A stretch of DNA of 11,805 bases from DATHBD01 sp035296325 (lineage in GTDB: Bacteria > Actinomycetota > Actinomycetes > Mycobacteriales > Micromonosporaceae). Location of the stretch: contig DATHBD010000009.1 in the NCBI GenBank assembly GCA_035296325.1, positions 1 through 11,805 of the forward strand. The letters run 5' to 3'. How positions within the stretch are numbered: the stretch's first letter is position 1; every line of letters begins with the position of its first letter. The notes beneath the pieces were generated by a model, which was given only the letters and a program-made list of their open reading frames with translations, did not search any database and was not told the DNA's origin. Shown in pieces: positions 7,376-11,805 of the stretch. Position numbers and translations under genes: made by a program.

Positions 7376-8935
7376 ATGCCAGGAGCTGCGGTGGATCCGG
7401 TGTTGGCTCTCGACGAGGACCACCTGTACGTCGAACCGGGCGGCGAGACGCGGGTCTCCGCGACCGTGCGAAACGCCGGTGACCTGGTAGAACAGTACCG
7501 TCTCGAGGTGGTCGGCGAGGCCGCGCGCTGGTCGCAGGTCGTGCCCCGGCAGGTGTCCGTGCTGCCTGCGGGAACCGAGGAAAAGACGGTGTCCATCGTC
7601 TTTCGGCCACCACCGCCGCCCTTAAGTGCAGCCGGAGACTTCCCTTTCGGGCTACGTTGCGTTTCCCTTGAGGACCAAGAAAGGTGCACTATCGTCGAGG
7701 GCGACATCACCGTCGGCGCGGTTGTCGGGGTCCAGGCCCGATTGGCGAATATTTCGCCGTCCGGTAGATGGATCGGTCGTTATCGCCTCGATATCGACAA
7801 CACCGGAAGTGTGCCGGTTCGGCTCAAACTCGATGCGACCGACACCAGGTCGGCACTGCGTTTTGCGGTGGCGCCGCGGGAGTTGACCGTCGAGTCCGGA
7901 CAGACCGCCTCCGGGTACGTGGCAGTGAAGCCGTACCAGCCGATGCTGCGCGGCAAGCCGGTCAGCCACCCGTTCGAGGTGACGTACCAGCACGCCGATG
8001 AACCCGCGGCGAACCACACCGGCACGGCGGGCCGAGGCGGCGCTGCCAGGCCCCCGACGGCCGGCGGCGGCGCAACGCTGGCGGGGGTGTTCGAGCAGCG
8101 GCCCGTGGTGAACCGGGGTGTGATCGTCGCCTGCCTCGTGCTGGTCGCAGTCGCGGTCGGCGCGGGGGCACTGCTGCTGCGCACCGCCGGCCGTCCGGAG
8201 CCGCCGGCCTCGATCTCCGGCCCACCGCCGCCGGTCGCTTTGACGTCCGCCGCTGCGATGACCCCGACGAGCGTGCAGTTGCTCTGGGAGCGCAGCCCGT
8301 ACGCGACCGGGTACCTCGTCCAGCAGGTGTCCGCCGATGGCGCGGTGCAGGCCAGCAAGGAGGTCACCGACCGGGACCAGTCCGCGCTGCTCTGGGGTGA
8401 GTTGCCGGTCGGCAAGGTGTGCTTCCGGGTGCTGGCGGTCGGCACCGGCGGACGCAGCGCGGGCAGCGACCCGCTCTGCGCGACGTTGGCGGCGCCGGCG
8501 GTGACGCCGAGTGTGGCCGCGAGCGTGGCGGCGAGCGGCGCTCCTTCCGCTGCCGCTCCCGGCGCCGGCGCGCCCAGCGCGGGCCGGAGCCCGGGCGCCG
8601 GCACCAATCCGGGCGGACCCGGTGCCGGCGGAACCGGTACCGATGGACCGGCGGGCACCGATCCGGTCCGCGGCGCATACGTGATCTATGACGGGCCCAG
8701 GGCAATCGAGGACAGGGCCGCGCAGGGCGAAGCCGAGGCGCTCGTCGCCAAACTACAGGCGGCCGGCATCCAGGCGCGCCTGATCGACAGTCGCGACTCG
8801 AAACGGGTCGCCGATGGCCGCAGCGGCCTGTGGGTGGTGATCGGCGACGGTTACCGGGACTTCCAGTCCGCGGTGGCGGAGTGCAACGCCCACCGCGACG
8901 TCGCGCCCAACTGCTACGCATTCCCCCCGGCGTAG
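7376..8935 (+). CDS. Membrane protein with two Ig-like domains, an FN3 domain and a SPOR-like C-terminus
   Basis: A 519-residue protein of unknown role. Residues about 1-225 form two Ig-like (NEW3-type) domains, with EPGGETRVSATVRNAG opening the first and RYRLDIDNTGSVPV the second. Similar actinobacterial proteins are often labelled 'hydrolytic protein', but no catalytic site is evident. A flexible stretch leads to one helix (about 248-268). An FN3-like domain follows (about 287-368, with SVQLLWERSPYATGYLVQQ), then a Ala/Gly/Pro/Ser-rich linker (about 369-435). The C-terminal domain includes LWVVIGDGYRDFQSAVAEC and NCYAF, resembling SPOR-like ends of actinobacterial kinases and peptidoglycan-associated proteins. 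With no signal peptide, the two Ig-like domains are predicted to be cytoplasmic and the FN3/SPOR part outside. Leu83 is a TTA codon. The Hsp70-type gene follows after 3 bases. The start is chosen from the RBS. Confidence 0.88.
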   Translation: MPGAAVDPVLALDEDHLYVEPGGETRVSATVRNAGDLVEQYRLEVVGEAARWSQVVPRQVSVLPAGTEEKTVSIVFRPPPPPLSAAGDFPFGLRCVSLEDQERCTIVEGDITVGAVVGVQARLANISPSGRWIGRYRLDIDNTGSVPVRLKLDATDTRSALRFAVAPRELTVESGQTASGYVAVKPYQPMLRGKPVSHPFEVTYQHADEPAANHTGTAGRGGAARPPTAGGGATLAGVFEQRPVVNRGVIVACLVLVAVAVGAGALLLRTAGRPEPPASISGPPPPVALTSAAAMTPTSVQLLWERSPYATGYLVQQVSADGAVQASKEVTDRDQSALLWGELPVGKVCFRVLAVGTGGRSAGSDPLCATLAAPAVTPSVAASVAASGAPSAAAPGAGAPSAGRSPGAGTNPGGPGAGGTGTDGPAGTDPVRGAYVIYDGPRAIEDRAAQGEAEALVAKLQAAGIQARLIDSRDSKRVADGRSGLWVVIGDGYRDFQSAVAECNAHRDVAPNCYAFPPA

Positions 8936-8938
8936 CCC

Positions 8939-11506
8939 GTGACCTACGCACTGGGTATCGACATCGGCACCACCTATACCGCGGCAGCGGTGTGGCGCGA
9001 CGGGCGCGCGGAAACCGTTCCGCTCGCCGACCGGGCGCACAGCATCCCGTCCACGCTGTTCCTGCGCGAGGACGGGGTGATGCTCGTCGGTGAGGCGGCC
9101 AACCGGCGGGGGGCCACGGACCCGACCCGGGTCGCCCGCGACTTCAAGGACCGGCTCGGCAGCGAGGCGCCGGTGCTTCTGGGCGACACCGAGGTGCTCG
9201 CCCAGGACCTGACCGGGTACATCCTGCGCTGGGTGGTCGACAAGGTCATCGAGCGGGAGGGCGGGCCGCCGGCGCACACGACGCTCACCTGCCCGGCGAC
9301 CTGGGGCGAGTACCGCCGGCAGTTGATGACCGAGGCGGCGGCGGCCGCCCGCCTCAGCAACGTCGGGGTGCTCGCCGAGCCGGTCGCTGCGGCGGTCCAC
9401 TATGCCTCCCGGGAGCACCTGGCGCCGGACACCCTGGTCGGCGTGTACGACCTGGGCGGCGGCACGTTCGACGCCACGGTGGTCCGCAAGACCACCGGTG
9501 GCTTCGAGGTCCAGGGCGTGCCGGGCGGTGACGAGACCATCGGCGGCACCGACTTCGACGAGGTCGTGATGGCCCATGTGGCTTCCACGATCGGCGTGTT
9601 GTGGCACTCCTTCGACGTTGCCGACCCGACGGTACGGGCATCGCTGGCACGGGTGCGGGACAGCGCGGTGGAGGCGAAGGAGGCGCTCTCCGCCGACGTG
9701 GACGCGACGATTCCGGTACTGCTGCCGGACCTCACCCGCGACGTGCGGATCACCCGTGGGGAGTTCGAGTCGGCCATCCGTATCCCGATTCTGCGCACCG
9801 TCGACACGTTCCGGCAGACGCTTGCCGGTGCCGGCGTCGAGCCGGCCGACCTGCACACGATCCTGCTCGTCGGGGGTTCCAGCCGGATCCCGCTGGTGTC
9901 CCGGCTGATCGCAGCGGAACTCGGCGTTCCCGTGTCGGTCGACGCGCACCCGAAGTACGCGGTGTGCCTGGGTGCGGCGGTCTCCGCGGGCAGCCGGCTC
10001 CACCCGGGCACCGCGCGGGCCGCGGGAGCCGGTGCCGGCCGCACCATGCCGATCTGGCCTCCGTTGGCACCGCCCGGTCCGACTCCGGCCGACGTCGAAG
10101 CGGGAACCGGCGTCGCCCCGGCAACCGCCGTCGCGCCGCAGGGCACCGCCCCGCCGGCGCAGACCGCGCCGCCCGGTGTCCAGCCGTCGGACGCAGGTGA
10201 GGAACTGCTGGCCGCCGAGCCGGTGAGCCTTGCCGTCGATCTCACCAGCGCCGGCATCACCGAACCGTTGGACACGCTGCTCTACCCGGCGCCCCAGCCG
10301 GTACGGGCGGTGCCGCCGCTCAGCAGCCGGGACGAAGCACTTCGGGTGGAGCACACCGGGGACGCCCGACGCGGTCGACGGGTACTCGTACTGGTCGCCG
10401 CGGCGATTGTGGCCGTGCTCATCGGGGCCAGCCTGCTCGGGGAACTCACCCGGCCGACCGCCCGTGGCGCCGCACCGGGTACCGCGGATTCGGCGGCTCA
10501 ACCCGCGGGTTCCCGAGCCGGCGGACCAGCGGGGGGTTCAGCCGCGTCGAAGCCGCCGGAGCTTCCCGCTGCTGTATTGCAGCCGCAGGCTGTGCCGGCC
10601 AAACATGGCGACGAAATGCATGCGGTGACCGCGGTGCCGGGGGGCCTTGTCGCCGTCGGCGGCTCCACGCTCGACCTCGTGCCGCGCGCCTGGCGGTATG
10701 CGGCCGGCGCGTGGACCGCGCTGCCCGGGCCTACCGGCACCACCGCGACCCAGGGCGCCATGAACGGCGTCGCCACCGGAGCCAAGGGCGGGCTGGTGGC
10801 GGTTGGCTGGCTGGCGCCTCGCGCCCCCCAGCAGGCATCGGTCGCCGCACCGACGGCCCGTCGGCCGGCAATCTGGACGTCCGGCACCGGCCAGGACTGG
10901 CGCCTGGTGCCGGTCCAGCTTCCGGCCGGGCTCGGCGAGCTTTCCGACATCGCAGCGGTGCCCGGCGGGGGTTTCGTCGTCGCGGGCACCAACTGGAGCG
11001 TCGACAAGAGCAGCGGCGACGGTGCGATCCTGACCTCCACGGACGGCGCGCACTGGCGACCCGTTCCGGTGCAGGGCCTGGACGGTCCTGGGCCGACGAC
11101 GCTGCGCCGCCTCCTCGCCGGCCAGGGCGGTTCCCTGCTGGCGGTCGGCACGCGGCTTGGCGGCGCGGTGAGCCAGTCGGTCATCTGGACCTCCCCGGAC
11201 GCCGAGGCGTGGACGGTGGCCGCAGCGCTGGAGAACGCCGGGTCCACGGCGGGGAGTGCCTGGGGCCTGACCCGGCTGGCGAACGGTTCGCTGTTGGTGT
11301 CCGGATTCCGCGCAGCGCCGGACGGCACGACGCTACCGCTGCTGTGGAGCGGCGCCACCCCGAGCGCGATGCAGGTCCGCCCGGTCACCGGTGCCGGCAC
11401 ACTGCATGCCGTCACGATGTCCGGCGGTGCGCTGGTCGCGATCGGCTCCGCACGCCCGGCCACCGATCCGGTCGCCGCGGCCTGGACGGTGCAGCTGCCC
11501 GGTTGA
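8939..11506 (+). CDS. Membrane-anchored Hsp70-type ATPase with C-terminal Asp-box propeller
   Basis: An 855-residue protein. Residues 1 to about 355 are an Hsp70/DnaK nucleotide-binding domain: GIDIGTTYT (phosphate 1, Asp8), Lys70 in RDFKDRLG, LAEPVAAAV (Glu147), VYDLGGGTFD (phosphate 2, about 169-178) and ILLVGGSSRIP (adenosine motif, from 308). The residues used for ATP hydrolysis appear intact. There is no Hsp70 substrate-binding domain. Instead comes a Pro/Ala-rich linker (about 356-480), one helix (about 482-501), a second Ala/Gly-rich linker and about six blade-like repeats (560-855). These carry Asp-box-like turns such as TSTDGAHW, TSGTGQDW and TSPDAEAW, suggesting an outer beta-propeller. 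ATP would be bound in the cytoplasm and the propeller would face outside. GTG start, 3 bases after the previous stop, with no evident Shine-Dalgarno, so translation is likely coupled. Confidence 0.93.
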   Translation: MTYALGIDIGTTYTAAAVWRDGRAETVPLADRAHSIPSTLFLREDGVMLVGEAANRRGATDPTRVARDFKDRLGSEAPVLLGDTEVLAQDLTGYILRWVVDKVIEREGGPPAHTTLTCPATWGEYRRQLMTEAAAAARLSNVGVLAEPVAAAVHYASREHLAPDTLVGVYDLGGGTFDATVVRKTTGGFEVQGVPGGDETIGGTDFDEVVMAHVASTIGVLWHSFDVADPTVRASLARVRDSAVEAKEALSADVDATIPVLLPDLTRDVRITRGEFESAIRIPILRTVDTFRQTLAGAGVEPADLHTILLVGGSSRIPLVSRLIAAELGVPVSVDAHPKYAVCLGAAVSAGSRLHPGTARAAGAGAGRTMPIWPPLAPPGPTPADVEAGTGVAPATAVAPQGTAPPAQTAPPGVQPSDAGEELLAAEPVSLAVDLTSAGITEPLDTLLYPAPQPVRAVPPLSSRDEALRVEHTGDARRGRRVLVLVAAAIVAVLIGASLLGELTRPTARGAAPGTADSAAQPAGSRAGGPAGGSAASKPPELPAAVLQPQAVPAKHGDEMHAVTAVPGGLVAVGGSTLDLVPRAWRYAAGAWTALPGPTGTTATQGAMNGVATGAKGGLVAVGWLAPRAPQQASVAAPTARRPAIWTSGTGQDWRLVPVQLPAGLGELSDIAAVPGGGFVVAGTNWSVDKSSGDGAILTSTDGAHWRPVPVQGLDGPGPTTLRRLLAGQGGSLLAVGTRLGGAVSQSVIWTSPDAEAWTVAAALENAGSTAGSAWGLTRLANGSLLVSGFRAAPDGTTLPLLWSGATPSAMQVRPVTGAGTLHAVTMSGGALVAIGSARPATDPVAAAWTVQLPG

Positions 11507-11516
11507 CCGGGTACAA

Positions 11517-11557
11517 ACGTGTGCGGCCGGCCCCGGGAGGGGACCGGCCGCACACGT
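11517..11557. terminator. Strong hairpin terminator between convergent genes
   Basis: The arms ACGTGTGCGGCCGG-CCCC (11517-11534) and GGGG-A-CCGGCCGCACACGT (11539-11557) pair perfectly over 14 and 4 base pairs with a single bulged A, around a GGGA loop. It begins 11 bases after the stop of the Hsp70-type gene and ends 18 bases before the stop of the oxidase gene on the other strand, so it could serve both. There is no U-tract, as is common in actinomycetes. Confidence 0.85.
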
Positions 11558-11574
11558 CCGTGCTGGTGCTGAAC

Positions 11575-11805
11575 TCAGCCGATCTTGATCATGCGGGACA
11601 CGCTGGGCGTGCCGGCCGCGTCCATCGCGAAGAGCATGTAGTAGCCCGGGATCGCGATGCCCTTGTCGGCCGGGATGTGCACCGTGTGGCCGCCGGTCAC
11701 CGGGCCGGAGGTCACGCTCAGCCGGCGCTGGTCGGTGTTGACGGTGTGCGTTGCCGTACCGAGCCGGACCAGCGAGAACCGGCTCACCGAGCCGCTGGTG
11801 CCGAC
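11575..11805 (-). CDS. Galactose-oxidase/GlxA-like copper radical oxidase, C-terminal fragment
   Basis: The open frame enters from the right edge and ends at TGA (11575-11577), giving 76 residues. SRFSLVRLGTATHTVNTDQR followed by VHIPADKGIAIPGYYMLFA matches the C-terminal DUF1929 Ig-like domain of galactose oxidase, glyoxal oxidase and Streptomyces GlxA. The histidine of ATHTVNTDQRR (codon 11746-11748) corresponds to the third copper-ligand histidine (His581 in galactose oxidase). The propeller carrying the Tyr-Cys cofactor lies outside the window, so activity and substrate cannot be judged. GlxA-type enzymes act in the envelope on glycans, but the exact subfamily is uncertain. The gene converges on the Hsp70 operon and is probably unrelated to it. 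Confidence 0.85.
   Translation of the reverse strand, partial: VGTSGSVSRFSLVRLGTATHTVNTDQRRLSVTSGPVTGGHTVHIPADKGIAIPGYYMLFAMDAAGTPSVSRMIKIG

Overview
The window is high-GC DNA from an actinomycete. The base composition, GTG starts, gene families and the single TTA codon all point that way. My best guess is Micromonosporaceae, but this is inferred from style and no marker gene supports it. Nearly all of it is one pair of divergent operons for envelope-associated proteins, flanked by an insertion-sequence remnant on the left and an unrelated oxidase fragment on the right.

Region by region: positions 1-138 hold the 3' end of an IS630-type transposase. From 203 to 7253 a four-gene operon runs leftward. 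Its order is a MoxR AAA+ ATPase, a DUF58 protein, a multi-pass TgpA-like protein with a transglutaminase fold, and a single-pass protein with a beta-propeller and PKD/Ig-like domains. The genes are packed with a 6-bp gap and then two 4-bp ATGA overlaps. From 7376 to 11506 a two-gene operon runs rightward. It encodes a membrane protein with two Ig-like domains, an FN3 domain and a SPOR-like end, followed by a membrane-anchored Hsp70-type ATPase with a C-terminal Asp-box/propeller domain. A 122-bp intergenic region (7254-7375) separates the operons and should carry both promoters. A strong hairpin terminator at 11517-11557 closes the right operon. From 11575 to the window end lies the C-terminus of a galactose-oxidase/GlxA-like radical copper oxidase on the minus strand.

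How the genes may work together: MoxR, DUF58 and TgpA-like proteins form a widespread module in which MoxR is thought to act as a chaperone-like ATPase for membrane or envelope partners. Here the transglutaminase domain has alanine at the expected catalytic cysteine position, so it may bind rather than process. Three proteins share one plan: a cytoplasmic N-terminus, one membrane helix, a Pro/Gly/Ala-rich linker and an outer beta-rich binding domain. The divergent pairing of a MoxR ATPase with a membrane-anchored Hsp70 ATPase suggests an envelope-sensing or surface-assembly system. That functional reading is inference.
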